Source of the DNA: Gemmatimonadota bacterium
GTDB lineage: Bacteria > Latescibacterota > UBA2968 > UBA8231
Length of the DNA: 64,000 nucleotides
Assembly: GCA_018660835.1 (NCBI GenBank)
Contig: JABJJN010000020.1
Location: forward strand, 248,001 to 312,000
Direction: 5' to 3'
Part shown: positions 18,175-27,138 of the stretch, in pieces
How the letters are laid out: the number at the start of each line of letters is the position of its first letter
Numbering within the stretch: the first letter of the stretch is position 1
The notes under the pieces: model-generated
Database searches by the model: none
Told to the model about the DNA's origin: nothing
What the model saw: the letters and a program-made list of their open reading frames with translations, nothing else
Position numbers and translations under genes: made by a program

Positions 18175-18960
18175 TCAACGAAAATGCGGCGCCTCCATCA
18201 CGGCGCGTTCCTCGTCGCTCATGTCCTCGATATACTCGGGATAGCCGATGTCATGCGCACCTGGACTATAGGCCATGCAAGCAGGTGAGAATTTATAGAG
18301 CAGCGCACGACGCTCATGATCCGCCGTCCATGGCAACGTGCCGTGGGTCAAAGTCTCAGTGAAGATGATCGCATCTCCGGCCTTGCCATTCACCTCCACC
18401 ACATGTTCCTGATGCTGCTCCCACTGTATCAAGTCGCGTGGACAGGGCAGATTGGCCTTGTGGCTGCCAGGCAGCACCGCAACACCGCCGTCTCCCGGCC
18501 CTTCATCAGCAAGTAGATACTCGACCACCGTGAGGCCCGTGTGAATTCGACCGGCCTTGAAGAAGTAGACCTCTGACATGTCAGCGCGCTCATAGCCACC
18601 GCCATGCAAGGTCCCGCCCTCGCAGCCCTTATCCATGGCAATAAGGCCGGGGCCGTGGTCGAGGCGATAGCCCGTTCCGAGGATGCCGTCGAGAGTCGGC
18701 TTTACAGCTGGATGAATGAGCAAGTGGCGAAAGGGCTCACACCATGGACGATCCCAGCCCAGCATGCCACCCAGGTCCTTACGGTGGGATGTTCCCGCCA
18801 GAGCCTTTGAGTCGCCTACCAGAGACCCTTCACGCTCTTCCAGGTCGGCTCCATGGTGGTCGATGGCTGCATTCATCGCCGCCACTTCTTCTGCCGACAG
18901 GACCTGCCGCAACACGAGGAAGCCATTGAGATCGAAGAGATACCGTTCGTTGTCGGTCAT
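18175..18960 (-). CDS. Phytanoyl-CoA dioxygenase family protein, HxD motif not evident
   Basis: 261 residues with a PhyH-type opening (ERYLFDLNGFLVLRQVLSAEEVAAMNAAI) and C-terminal half containing TETLTHGTLPW (distal iron His) and ERRALLYKFSP (2-oxoglutarate Arg). The proximal iron motif expected around residue 130 reads TLHGGGYER, with no Asp two residues after the His, so iron binding may be altered or use another residue. It diverges from another PhyH gene. Substrate unknown. A catalytically divergent or specialised subfamily is possible. Confidence 0.8.
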   Translation of the reverse strand: MTDNERYLFDLNGFLVLRQVLSAEEVAAMNAAIDHHGADLEEREGSLVGDSKALAGTSHRKDLGGMLGWDRPWCEPFRHLLIHPAVKPTLDGILGTGYRLDHGPGLIAMDKGCEGGTLHGGGYERADMSEVYFFKAGRIHTGLTVVEYLLADEGPGDGGVAVLPGSHKANLPCPRDLIQWEQHQEHVVEVNGKAGDAIIFTETLTHGTLPWTADHERRALLYKFSPACMAYSPGAHDIGYPEYIEDMSDEERAVMEAPHFR

Positions 18961-18991
18961 TGTTGCGCTCTCTTGGTTTTCAGATACTGTG

Positions 18992-19001
18992 GATACGTAT
19001 C
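18992..19001. promoter_or_regulatory. Palindrome between two divergent PhyH genes
   Basis: GATACGTATC is a perfect 10-base palindrome in the 89-base gap between the divergent starts at 18960 (minus) and 19050 (plus). Its central position is suitable for a shared operator, but no regulator is known and a 10-base palindrome can occur by chance. Confidence 0.25.
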
Positions 19002-19037
19002 AGACACTTCAAGTCAGCAGAAGCTGGCAAAAACAGC

Positions 19038-19042
19038 GGAGG
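19038..19042 (+). promoter_or_regulatory. Ribosome-binding site that decides the PhyH start
   Basis: GGAGG, 7 bases before GTG 19050. It supports starting the following PhyH gene at GTG 19050 rather than at an upstream in-frame ATG (18960) that would overlap the divergent gene's start codon. Confidence 0.7.
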
Positions 19043-19049
19043 ACGCCAA

Positions 19050-19799
19050 GTGGGAGCATTGCAGATCGCCGATCATGTGGAAAAAATCAGCCGCATCGGC
19101 TACACCATCCTCGAGAATGTGATTGCGCAAGATACCGTGGCGGCAATGGCCGAGGGTTTTGCACCACTCTATCAGGCGAATCTGCAGACCATCCGCAATG
19201 ATCCCAATCGCGGCCCCATGCGACATTATATCGTGGTGCCCTTCGCAGCGCCCCTGTATCAATCCGCATTCCATGGCAATCCAGAGATCTTCGCCATCGT
19301 CCGTGCCATTCTCGGAGAGGACGCTTACTGCAATCAATACGCCTCAGACACACCAGCCAAAGGCAGTGTCCACCAGGACTGGCATGCAGATACAACCGTT
19401 GAGTTTTCTGAGGAGGGCCAACTGCAGCCGGCGAAGCTGATCTGCGCCAATACCTCCTTTGTCGATGTGACGCCCGAGAATGGCCCCTTTGAGGTGAGCG
19501 ACGGCAGTCATCACGATCCGCAGGCAATTGCGAAGTTGAAGAATGGCGACCTCGACTTCACCCCTCTCTACCTGAAGGTCGGTGATGTCCTTGTGCGTGA
19601 TCCCCGCTGTATTCATCGGGGCTCACCCAACACGACCGACATCCCTCGTGTCGTCGCCGTGCTGGGCTTCGATCAGGAGGGCTACGAACGGGGCGGGCAT
19701 CTGACCGAAAATGGCATCCTTTCTGATTTCTATGACTCACTCAGTGAGGACGAACAGTTCATGTACCGGAAGGTCCCACGCATCACCGCTGAGTCGTAA
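19050..19799 (+). CDS. Phytanoyl-CoA dioxygenase (PhyH) family protein
   Basis: 249-residue Fe(II)/2-oxoglutarate oxygenase. IGYTILENVIAQDTVAAM is the PhyH opening; the iron site is HQDWHAD (about residues 109-115) with a distal His in DPRCIHRGSPNTT, and the 2-oxoglutarate Arg in IPRVVAVLGFD. The start is GTG 19050 because of the strong GGAGG 7 bases upstream. It diverges from the HxD-lacking PhyH gene at 18175-18960 and precedes a secreted esterase by 43 bases. Substrate unknown; the neighbouring genes suggest small-molecule or osmolyte/sugar-derivative metabolism. Confidence 0.85.
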   Translation: MGALQIADHVEKISRIGYTILENVIAQDTVAAMAEGFAPLYQANLQTIRNDPNRGPMRHYIVVPFAAPLYQSAFHGNPEIFAIVRAILGEDAYCNQYASDTPAKGSVHQDWHADTTVEFSEEGQLQPAKLICANTSFVDVTPENGPFEVSDGSHHDPQAIAKLKNGDLDFTPLYLKVGDVLVRDPRCIHRGSPNTTDIPRVVAVLGFDQEGYERGGHLTENGILSDFYDSLSEDEQFMYRKVPRITAES

Positions 19800-19842
19800 G
19801 AAGGGTGTTGTGATTGTCTATCAGAGGCCTTGGGTTGCTGGT

Positions 19843-21156
19843 ATGAGCAAAGAACAGAGGGTGATCCGCTCTGGCTGCCTGGCACTCGCCCTGGCCATCA
19901 TGGTGCTCCTCGACGCCTCCAACGTCGGCGCGGAGTGGTATCGCGGCCGCTACGAGATCGACTCGGAGATCGCACCGATCGACCACATGAGCTACCTGCT
20001 GTTTCTTCCGCAGAAGTCCACGACTACCCCGGTGGCCGAGGTTGGCTGGCCGCTCATTGTCTCGCTCCATGGCAAGGGCCAGGAAGGCGAGGCGGACAGT
20101 CTTCTGCTACTACACGGCCTACCACGGCTCGTCGACGCGAATCGACACTTCCCGTTCGCTGTGTTGGCGCCCCATCTGCCGGAGAGTTTGCCCTGGGATG
20201 TGTCGCAGTTCACTCCCGTCTTCGAGCTGCAGTCGGAGTTATGGGGCGACCCGGCGGACCCGACCCTTCCTGATGGCCTGCGGCAAGCACTAGGTGACCA
20301 CGGAATCTTGCCGAGTCAGGACAGCCATATCGTGGCCCGAGACCGTCTAAAGGTGATTTACTCTCCGGCGCCAGAAGGACTGCAGATCACCACCGTCTTC
20401 AGGGGCGACAGCAAACTCACCGTCAGTCAGTTGCAATGGCGAGCAGCCGATGCGGTAATCGCTATTCTGGATGAGGTCCTGGCAACCTTCGCGATTGATC
20501 CGACGCGCATCTATCTGACCGGCCTCAGTGCCGGTGGCTTTGGCGCCTTCGATCTGGCCACTGTCTTCCCCCATCGCTTTGCCGCCGTGGCTCCTATCGC
20601 GGGCGGTGGAAATCCCGAGGTGTCACCCCTTCTACAAGACACACCGATCTGGGCCTTCCATGGCGACGCAGATCGGATCAACGCCCCCTTCTACACGCAG
20701 ACCATGGTCAACGCACTGGCCGAGATCGGTGCAGATGTACGCCTGACACTTTATCCTGGGCTGGGGCACAATGTGTGGGATCTGGCCTATGCGGATCCAG
20801 CATTGTACGAGTGGTTCCTCGATCACACGCTGGAATCTGAGAGCATGACGGCGCCCGCGGCCCCTGCTGATGTTCCGAGTGCATTCTCGCTAATGCAGAA
20901 TTACCCGAACCCCTTCAACCCGACAACGACGATCGCATTTGATCTGCCTTCCGCCGGTCACGCGGAGCTGAATCTCTTCAATGCCGTCGGTCAGCATGTG
21001 GCGACGCTCATCGATGGCCTTCGCCGTGCGGGTAGCTATCGACTTCGCTGGGATGGTAGAGATGATGCAGGGCGACCTCTGGCAGCGGGCCAGTACTTCT
21101 ATCGGCTCACTGCAGGACCCAAGACCGAGACACGTAGGTTGCTGCTGCTCAGGTAG
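19843..21156 (+). CDS. Secreted alpha/beta-hydrolase esterase with FlgD/T9SS-type sorting domain
   Basis: 437 residues. Signal peptide about 1-30 (VIRSGCLALALAIMVLLDASNVGA), then a phospholipase/carboxylesterase- or PHB-depolymerase-like alpha/beta-hydrolase: LTGLSAGGFGAFDLA (nucleophile Ser about residue 229), AFHGDAD (Asp) and GLGHNVWD (His). A C-terminal domain of about 90 residues begins FSLMQNYPNPFNPTTTIAFDL and ends GQYFYRLTAGPKTETRRLLLLR, the FlgD-Ig/type IX secretion-like sorting domain common in FCB bacteria. Start ATG 19843 is chosen for the signal peptide; an upstream GTG near 19809 with AAGAAGGG before it would add about 11 residues. Likely exported and possibly surface-attached, hydrolysing esters of polysaccharide or polyester substrates. 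Confidence 0.83.
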   Translation: MSKEQRVIRSGCLALALAIMVLLDASNVGAEWYRGRYEIDSEIAPIDHMSYLLFLPQKSTTTPVAEVGWPLIVSLHGKGQEGEADSLLLLHGLPRLVDANRHFPFAVLAPHLPESLPWDVSQFTPVFELQSELWGDPADPTLPDGLRQALGDHGILPSQDSHIVARDRLKVIYSPAPEGLQITTVFRGDSKLTVSQLQWRAADAVIAILDEVLATFAIDPTRIYLTGLSAGGFGAFDLATVFPHRFAAVAPIAGGGNPEVSPLLQDTPIWAFHGDADRINAPFYTQTMVNALAEIGADVRLTLYPGLGHNVWDLAYADPALYEWFLDHTLESESMTAPAAPADVPSAFSLMQNYPNPFNPTTTIAFDLPSAGHAELNLFNAVGQHVATLIDGLRRAGSYRLRWDGRDDAGRPLAAGQYFYRLTAGPKTETRRLLLLR

Positions 21157-21207
21157 CGACGTCGCGATGCGTTGACGTTCCGGCGCGTTCATCGAATTGA
21201 CTTTCCA

Positions 21208-21244
21208 CCAAGCCTTTCCCTCCTTTGGACAAGGCTTGGAGGGA
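21208..21244 (+). promoter_or_regulatory. Competing inverted repeats in leader of ankyrin gene
   Basis: CCAAGCCTT (21208-21216) pairs perfectly with AAGGCTTGG (21231-21239) across a 14-base loop. The loop's TCCCTCC (21217-21223) can instead pair perfectly with GGAGGGA (21238-21244). The two hairpins are mutually exclusive. The loop also contains CCTCCTTT, an anti-Shine-Dalgarno-like sequence. It could be a leader switch for the ankyrin gene or a terminator of the esterase gene, but no U-tract follows. Confidence 0.35.
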
Positions 21245-21361
21245 GCCACCTGTCCGCGGAGAGGGACCGAGTCCCACCTCAGTTCAGCCCGACCCATATA
21301 GCGAATCTTCTTTCGGCCTGTTGTTGGCGGACCACAGGCGACCTTTTGAAAGGGGATCGCC

Positions 21362-22642
21362 ATGTCTGCACCTCCCGTTCCATCCCTACCCGATCGTCCC
21401 AGTCTCGACCAGCTCAAGCGTCAGGCCCGCGAACTACAGACGGCCTTTACCGACGACGAGGTCGCTGCCCGGGCGCGAGTCGTCGCGCAGTTGCCTGGCC
21501 GCACCAACCAGCCATCCTTATCCCTCGCCGACGCCCAATGTGTGATCGCGCGCGAAGTGGGCTATGCTACCTGGGCACGCCTCAAGAGCCACATCGAATG
21601 GGCCCACCAGACTCCTGAAGATCGTCTCCAGGCTGCCGTGACCACTGTCAATCCAGTGGGTTATGCGGATGTCGAGACGCTCCCCGATTATTCGGACAAG
21701 CTGGAGGCCCTCGGTCACATGCTCGACCAGGATCCGGCGCTGGCGCGCGGACGCTTCGGCGAGCGCCAGTGGACGCTGCTGCATCAAGCAGCATGGGGCA
21801 ATGGTCTGGAAATTGGCGACAAGCTGATCGGCGCCGGGGCTGACCCCCATGCTCAGGCAGCAGGTGGAGCCACACCGCTGGCCGTAGCGCTGCACTTCGG
21901 CTGGGGGAAGCAGCCCCTGGCGCAACGACTCGCCGAATACGGTCCGATCCCCGACAACCTGCGAACAGCGGCGGGTCTGGGCAGAATCGATCGAGTGCGC
22001 CAGATCATCGACGATGGAGACCGTTTGCCAACCTCAGCCGGAGACGATCGCGAGGTCTGGCATCTCACCTATGACTTTCCAGAACGCCCCCTTCTCACAG
22101 ACCACCAGGGGCTGGTCGATGACGCGTTCTGCTGTGCTGCCCGCAACAATCAGTTGGATGTGGCAGCGTATCTGATCGATCAGGGCGCACAAGTGAATCG
22201 GGTGACTTACGTGGGCACAGCCCTGCACTGGGCGGCTTTTCTCGGGCGCATTGCGGCCGTGCGTTTTCTGCTGGAGCGCGGCGCCGATCTCGAAGCTCAG
22301 GACGATGAGTTCCACGGCACACCGTTGGCATGGTCGCACATCTTTCGTATTCGTGAGACTGCGTCATTCCTGATCGATCAGGGCGCCGAGTGCTCCCTGC
22401 CGCTGTTGTGTGCCTACGGCCCGATATCAAAGATTCGACAAGAACTGTCTGCAGCCACCGATGTCGATGAAGCCGACTTCCAGGGCGACACCGCACTGAT
22501 TCATGCGATCCGCGAGCGTCGAGAAGACGTGGTGAAATTGCTTCTGAGTTCGGGGGCAGACCCGGATCGAACCGATGGCGACCGACCAAGTCCACGTGAG
22601 GAGGCGAATCAGATCGGCGTATCGTCTATCCTCTTTGACTGA
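21362..22642 (+). CDS. Ankyrin-repeat protein
   Basis: 426 residues. A short helical N-terminal region with SLADAQCVIAREVGYATWARLKSHIEWA, a motif that recurs at the front of bacterial ankyrin proteins, is followed by ankyrin-type repeats from about residue 130 to the end: WTLLHQAAWGNGLEIGDKLIGAGAD, GTALHWAAFLGRIAAVRFLLERGADL, DTALIHAIRERREDVVKLLLSSGAD. Probably cytoplasmic (no signal peptide) and acting through protein binding; partner unknown. AAAGGGG before ATG 21362 is a strong ribosome-binding site but sits in a possible local hairpin (CCTTT 21342-21346 with AAAGG 21349-21353, GCGA 21338-21341 with TCGC 21357-21360). Confidence 0.83.
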   Translation: MSAPPVPSLPDRPSLDQLKRQARELQTAFTDDEVAARARVVAQLPGRTNQPSLSLADAQCVIAREVGYATWARLKSHIEWAHQTPEDRLQAAVTTVNPVGYADVETLPDYSDKLEALGHMLDQDPALARGRFGERQWTLLHQAAWGNGLEIGDKLIGAGADPHAQAAGGATPLAVALHFGWGKQPLAQRLAEYGPIPDNLRTAAGLGRIDRVRQIIDDGDRLPTSAGDDREVWHLTYDFPERPLLTDHQGLVDDAFCCAARNNQLDVAAYLIDQGAQVNRVTYVGTALHWAAFLGRIAAVRFLLERGADLEAQDDEFHGTPLAWSHIFRIRETASFLIDQGAECSLPLLCAYGPISKIRQELSAATDVDEADFQGDTALIHAIRERREDVVKLLLSSGADPDRTDGDRPSPREEANQIGVSSILFD

Positions 22643-22667
22643 TTCACTGTCCGGAGATATCACAGAC

Positions 22668-23402
22668 ATGACACGTAAGGTTGGCGAAGTAGAGGCGCTC
22701 TTCCACTACCTGGTGAAGTCCATGGGCGGTGAAACGCTCGAGGAAGCCGAGCTTGGCTGGCACGGTCTTGAAGGCGACCGGCGCCTGGCATTTCGTCGGT
22801 TGGACGATCGAGGTGGGTTCCCCTGGCTGACTGCCTCCAAACTCCCGGAGCTGATTCTGTTCGCTCCAGTGCGTCGGGGAGCTGATGCCGCTGAAAGTCT
22901 CCCGAGCCATGTACGCACGCCAGAGGAAAATGAACTGGCCCTGTTCGGCCAGGATTTAGCTGCCGAGGTCAGCGGCCGGCATGGGTCACCGGTCGAGATG
23001 ACGCACCTCAACCGGGGCATCTTCGATGAAGCGAGTGTCTCCGCGATCACTTCTGCCACAGTCAGCGAAATTGCTCTGCTCGCAGGGCACGGCCCAGACG
23101 TGCGAAGATTCCGACCAAACATTCTGATCTCCTCGGAGCAGTCCGATCCCTTCGTGGAAGACGCGTGGGTGGGAGGTGTGCTCTGGTTTGGAGAAGGCGA
23201 CACAGCTGCCGCCATAGCAGTCACCAATTGGGACCAGCGCTGCTCGATGGTCAATTATGACCCAGACTCGGGACTGACCACGCCGGAAGTTCTCAAGGCG
23301 GTGGTTCGCGAGAGGGAGAACAAGGCGGGGATCTACGGCACGGTGATCCGGTGTGGACGCCTGGCGGTGGGCCAGTCCCTCTACTTCACGCCGACCGCTT
23401 GA
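22668..23402 (+). CDS. MOSC-domain protein
   Basis: 244 residues resembling MOSC (molybdenum cofactor sulfurase C-terminal) domain proteins: an N-terminal beta-barrel-like opening GEVEALFHYLVKSMGGETLEEAELGWHGLEGDRRLAFRR, a central AEVSGRHGSPVEMTHL, RRFRPNILISS (about residues 145-155) and the C-terminal CSMVNYDPDSGLTTPEVLK with its Cys (about 195). Start ATG 22668 has GGAG about 11 bases upstream; a longer in-frame reading from 22575 overlaps the ankyrin gene. MOSC proteins bind sulfur or metal-sulfur groups in molybdopterin-linked or detoxifying reactions; the exact role is unknown. Confidence 0.8.
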   Translation: MTRKVGEVEALFHYLVKSMGGETLEEAELGWHGLEGDRRLAFRRLDDRGGFPWLTASKLPELILFAPVRRGADAAESLPSHVRTPEENELALFGQDLAAEVSGRHGSPVEMTHLNRGIFDEASVSAITSATVSEIALLAGHGPDVRRFRPNILISSEQSDPFVEDAWVGGVLWFGEGDTAAAIAVTNWDQRCSMVNYDPDSGLTTPEVLKAVVRERENKAGIYGTVIRCGRLAVGQSLYFTPTA

Positions 23403-23441
23403 TAGTGAGTGCATCCGGAGGACCGGCGACGAAGCCTGAGC

Positions 23442-25379
23442 TCAGGAAGCGATTCCACGCTCCTCGAGTAACTTCACAATCGCATCGACACACTCAGTTA
23501 CGGACAGCTCGTGTGTCGCCAGTTTCAGATCTGGTGCGGGTGGCTCTTCGTAGGTTGCCGAGACACCCGGGAAACCGGCGATCTCACCACTGTCCGCTTT
23601 TGCATACTGACCGTCTTCATCGCGCTCGCGGCAGACCTCAACCGGTGCAGCCAGATGAATGACGAGAAAGCGCTCGTCTCCCACGACCTGTGCCGCTCGC
23701 TGGCGCACTTGCTCGCTGGGTGCGACAAATGCACCAATGCAGATCAGACCTGCATCATTGATCAACTTCGCGACCTCTGCACTGCGGCGCAGATTCTCTG
23801 AACGATCGTCGGCAGAGAACCCGAGGTCTCTGCCGATACCGCGCCGCATGTTCTGCCCATCGAGGACGGTCGCTGCCCGGCCCATATCGAAGAGTCGACG
23901 TTCAAGGGCGTAGGCGATCGTCGTCTTGCCCGCGCCCGTGAGCCCTGTCAGCAGAATTGTCGCCGGCACCTGACCAAATCGTGCGGCTCGTTCCGTATCG
24001 GTGACAGCACTCAATTCGGTGTGCAGGTTCTCGGCGCCGGGTTCGTCATCCCAGTGATCGTGACGCTGATCGCCCGTGGTACGATCAACGATCATGCCTG
24101 CTGCGAGGGTCGCATTGCTGATGCGATCGACGACGATGAAAGCGCCCGTCGAGCGATTGCGTCGATAGGCATCGAAGCAGATCGGCTCACTCAGATTCAG
24201 ATGGCAGCGTCCGATCTCATTCAGCTTGAGCGTCGGCGCTTCCTGGCGATGCAGCGTGTTCACATCCACACCGTAGCGTAGCGTACCGATTGTGCCCGTC
24301 ACACTCTTGGCGCCCATCTTGAAGACATACGTCTTGCCAGGCATAAGCTGCTCATCGTGCATCCACACGACCATTGCATCAAAACGCTGCTCGAGCTGTG
24401 GCACGTTGCCTGGCCGCACGATCACATCGCCGCGGCTTACATCGATCTCGTCTTCAAGAGTGAGTGTCACCGACTGCGGTGAGAAGGCCTCGTCCAGTTC
24501 ACCGTCAAAGGTGACGATCGATTTCACCCGACTCGTGCGCCTCGACGGCAAGGCCATGACCTCATCGCCTTTGCGCACAATACCTGACGCCACAGTTCCA
24601 CAGAAGCCGCGGAAGTCGAGGTGCGGCCGATTCACATACTGTACGGGAAAGCGAAAGTCCTCCAGGTTGCGATCGGAGCCGATGTAGACATTGTCCAGGA
24701 AACTCATCAGCGTCTGCCCCTCGTACCACGGTGTATCGCTGCTGCGGTCGACGATGTTGTCACCCTTCAGCGCAGACACAGGCATGAAATGCAGATCGGG
24801 CATCTCGAGACGCGAGGCGAAATCACGGTAGTCAGCACGAATCTTATCGAAGACGTCTTCGCTATAATCCACGAGGTCCATCTTATTGACGGCGACCAGG
24901 ACGTGTTTGATGCCCAATAGGGAGACGATAAAGCTGTGGCGCTTCGTCTGCGTCACCACACCATGGCGCGCATCAACGAGGATGATCGCCAGATCGCAGG
25001 TGGAAGCACCTGTTGCCATATTGCGCGTGTATTGCTCATGCCCCGGCGTGTCGGCAATGATGAACTTGCGCTTCGTCGTCGAGAAATAGCGATAAGCAAC
25101 GTCGATCGTAATGCCCTGCTCACGTTCAGCCTTGAGCCCATCGGTGAACAACGCGGGATCGAGCTCGCCGCCCGTGGTTCCTACCGTCGCCGAGTCCTGT
25201 TCCAGACTCTTGAGCGTGTCTTCGTAGATCAACTTGGCGTCGTAGAACAACCGGCCAATCAGCGTGCTCTTGCCATCGTCGACGCTGCCGCACGTAAGAA
25301 ATCGCAACAACTCCTTGTGCTCGTGCTGCGCCAGATAGGCGTCGATGTCTTCGGCGATGAGATCAGATTGATGGGACAT
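23442..25379 (-). CDS. cysNC: Bifunctional ATP sulfurylase large subunit/APS kinase (CysNC)
   Basis: 645 residues. The N-terminal EF-Tu-like GTPase (CysN) has [14 protein letters not shown] (P-loop, about residue 31), [16 protein letters not shown] and NKMDLVDYS. From about residue 455 the fused APS kinase (CysC) has [20 protein letters not shown] (P-loop) and [15 protein letters not shown]. With CysD it makes APS from sulfate and ATP and then phosphorylates it to PAPS. The APS-kinase substrate motif is LDGQNMRRG where DGDNVRHG is common, a mild deviation. Start ATG 25379 overlaps cysD's stop by one base (TAATG). No cysH or cysI is in the window. Confidence 0.95.
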   Translation of the reverse strand: MSHQSDLIAEDIDAYLAQHEHKELLRFLTCGSVDDGKSTLIGRLFYDAKLIYEDTLKSLEQDSATVGTTGGELDPALFTDGLKAEREQGITIDVAYRYFSTTKRKFIIADTPGHEQYTRNMATGASTCDLAIILVDARHGVVTQTKRHSFIVSLLGIKHVLVAVNKMDLVDYSEDVFDKIRADYRDFASRLEMPDLHFMPVSALKGDNIVDRSSDTPWYEGQTLMSFLDNVYIGSDRNLEDFRFPVQYVNRPHLDFRGFCGTVASGIVRKGDEVMALPSRRTSRVKSIVTFDGELDEAFSPQSVTLTLEDEIDVSRGDVIVRPGNVPQLEQRFDAMVVWMHDEQLMPGKTYVFKMGAKSVTGTIGTLRYGVDVNTLHRQEAPTLKLNEIGRCHLNLSEPICFDAYRRNRSTGAFIVVDRISNATLAAGMIVDRTTGDQRHDHWDDEPGAENLHTELSAVTDTERAARFGQVPATILLTGLTGAGKTTIAYALERRLFDMGRAATVLDGQNMRRGIGRDLGFSADDRSENLRRSAEVAKLINDAGLICIGAFVAPSEQVRQRAAQVVGDERFLVIHLAAPVEVCRERDEDGQYAKADSGEIAGFPGVSATYEEPPAPDLKLATHELSVTECVDAIVKLLEERGIAS

Positions 25380-26341
25380 TAGAAATATCCCCTCTTCTTC
25401 TTCTCTTCCATGCCGGCGCCACCCTCATCCTGATCGATCAATCGGCCCTGTCGTTCGGACGTCGTCGACAACAACATCTCCTGGATAATCAGAGGTAGAG
25501 TCGTCGCCTGGGAGTCGACGGCGCCTGAGAGCGGGTAACATCCGAGGGTGCGAAAACGAACACTACGCATCTCCGGCTCTTCACCAGGTTCGAGCTTCAA
25601 TCGTTCATCGTCGACGAGAATCATCGTGCCGCCGCGATTGACGACGGGGCGTTCCTTGGCAAAGTAGAGGGGAACGATCGGAATCTGCTCGAGGTGGATG
25701 TATTGCCAGACGTCCAGCTCGGTCCAGTTGGATAGGGGAAAAACACGAATGCTCTCGCCCTTCTTCACACGGGCATTGTAGAGATTCCACAACTCCGGTC
25801 GTTGATTCTTCGGATCCCAACGGTGGTGATCGTCACGGAATGAGAACACACGCTCCTTGGCACGGGACTTTTCTTCATCCCGCCGGGCCCCACCGAAGGC
25901 TGCATCAAATTCATACTTGTCGAGGGCGTTCTTCAACCCATCCGTCTTCATCAGCTCTGTGTGCTTTTCGCTGTCTTCGAGAGGATGAATGTCGTGAGCC
26001 TTACCCTCTTCGTTGATGTAGACAATGACATCGAGGCCCAGATCCTTGCGCGCATAACTCTCGCGAAAGGCGATCATCTCGCTGAACTTCCATGTCGTAT
26101 CAACATGCATCAGCGGAAAGGGCGGCTTCGCCGGATAGAACGCCTTCTGCGCCAAGCGCACCATGACAGAAGAGTCCTTACCGACCGAGTAGAGCATGAC
26201 GGGATTGTTAAACTCCGCCGCAACTTCACGGATGATGTGGATACTCTCCGCTTCGAGTTGCTTGAGGTGGGTCAGGCGATAACCGCTGATCCCTGCGTCA
26301 GAAGGATCCGTGTCTGATCCGCTTGTGGATTTGCTCGGCAA
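25379..26341 (-). CDS. cysD: Sulfate adenylyltransferase small subunit (CysD)
   Basis: 320 residues, the catalytic ATP sulfurylase subunit paired with CysNC. PP-loop [14 protein letters not shown] (about residues 51-64) and downstream [31 protein letters not shown] and [27 protein letters not shown] are hallmark CysD sequences, with [16 protein letters not shown] at the C-terminus. No ATG is available; TTG 26341 is the first start and is preceded by ACGGA about 8 bases upstream. It is coupled to cysNC by a one-base overlap. The 135-base gap to the divergent methyltransferase gene should hold the promoter. Confidence 0.95.
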   Translation of the reverse strand: MPSKSTSGSDTDPSDAGISGYRLTHLKQLEAESIHIIREVAAEFNNPVMLYSVGKDSSVMVRLAQKAFYPAKPPFPLMHVDTTWKFSEMIAFRESYARKDLGLDVIVYINEEGKAHDIHPLEDSEKHTELMKTDGLKNALDKYEFDAAFGGARRDEEKSRAKERVFSFRDDHHRWDPKNQRPELWNLYNARVKKGESIRVFPLSNWTELDVWQYIHLEQIPIVPLYFAKERPVVNRGGTMILVDDERLKLEPGEEPEMRSVRFRTLGCYPLSGAVDSQATTLPLIIQEMLLSTTSERQGRLIDQDEGGAGMEEKKKRGYF

Positions 26342-26476
26342 ACGGTTTTCCGTCTCTTCAGAGGCGCAATAGATGTTGCATCCGGGTGGAAACGATAGAA
26401 TCTACACGGTCACTACCAAATCGGCTACCGTTGAGGAGGAACTTCGACTAGTGCAGGTAGATGCGAGGAGTGCGTC

Positions 26477-27130
26477 ATGAGGGCGAGTGAAATCCTTAGC
26501 TCAGAAGCCAGTGAAGTACTCGCGAATCTGTGGGAGTTGGATGCCCAGCAGCGCCAGCATCACGACCGGGGCCCGGACAGTCTCAAGGCAGTGCATCCCT
26601 CTGTCGCCGAGTTACTGCATGTGCTGATCCTGCAGAAGCAGGCAAACACGATCGTTGAATTTGGTACGTCCCATGGATTGTCGACCATCTGGCTCGCCGA
26701 TGCCGCTCGCCGCACGGGGGGGCATGTCTACAGTGTGGACGCAATGCCCAGCAAGACATCTTCTGCGAAGGACAATCTGCGCTCAGCCGGACTTGCCGAT
26801 CAGGTGACCCTCACATCGGCGGATGGCGTAGACTTCGCTAAAACGCTACCGGATGGTATCGATTTCGTTTTCGTTGACTTCGGACTGCCCGCATTTCTTC
26901 CCGCTTTCGAACGTCTGAAACCGAAGATGGCAGTGGGTGCAGCACTCTTTGTCGATGGCGGCCCTGAAGGGCACTGGCAGGAGCAACCGAATCTCGATTG
27001 TCTGCGTCAGTTGGAAGCTGAACGGGGCTTGGTGCTGATCCGTCTACCCATGGTCAAGGAGCACCTGCTCGCCGTCGTAGTCGAAACGGCGGAACCAGGA
27101 ACATGTGGCGTCACTGCCACGTCGGGTTGA
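26477..27130 (+). CDS. O-methyltransferase-like class I SAM methyltransferase
   Basis: 217 residues. N-terminal helices, then TIVEFGTSHGLSTIWLADAARR (motif I, about residues 56-77), VYSVDAMPSK, an acidic DFVFVDFGLPAFLPAF and VDGGPEGHW, similar to caffeoyl-CoA/catechol O-methyltransferase-like proteins. GAGGAG lies about 8 bases before the ATG. Divergent from cysD and convergent with the aldo/keto reductase. Substrate unknown; a catechol- or hydroxamate-like substrate is only a guess. Confidence 0.8.
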   Translation: MRASEILSSEASEVLANLWELDAQQRQHHDRGPDSLKAVHPSVAELLHVLILQKQANTIVEFGTSHGLSTIWLADAARRTGGHVYSVDAMPSKTSSAKDNLRSAGLADQVTLTSADGVDFAKTLPDGIDFVFVDFGLPAFLPAFERLKPKMAVGAALFVDGGPEGHWQEQPNLDCLRQLEAERGLVLIRLPMVKEHLLAVVVETAEPGTCGVTATSG

Positions 27131-27138
27131 TCTGGGCG

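Noticed and set aside
23435..23446. Palindrome CCTGAGCTCAGG near the cysNC end as a terminator
   Set aside because: No loop-forming spacer and no T-tract; it overlaps the cysNC stop and occurs between convergent genes by chance.
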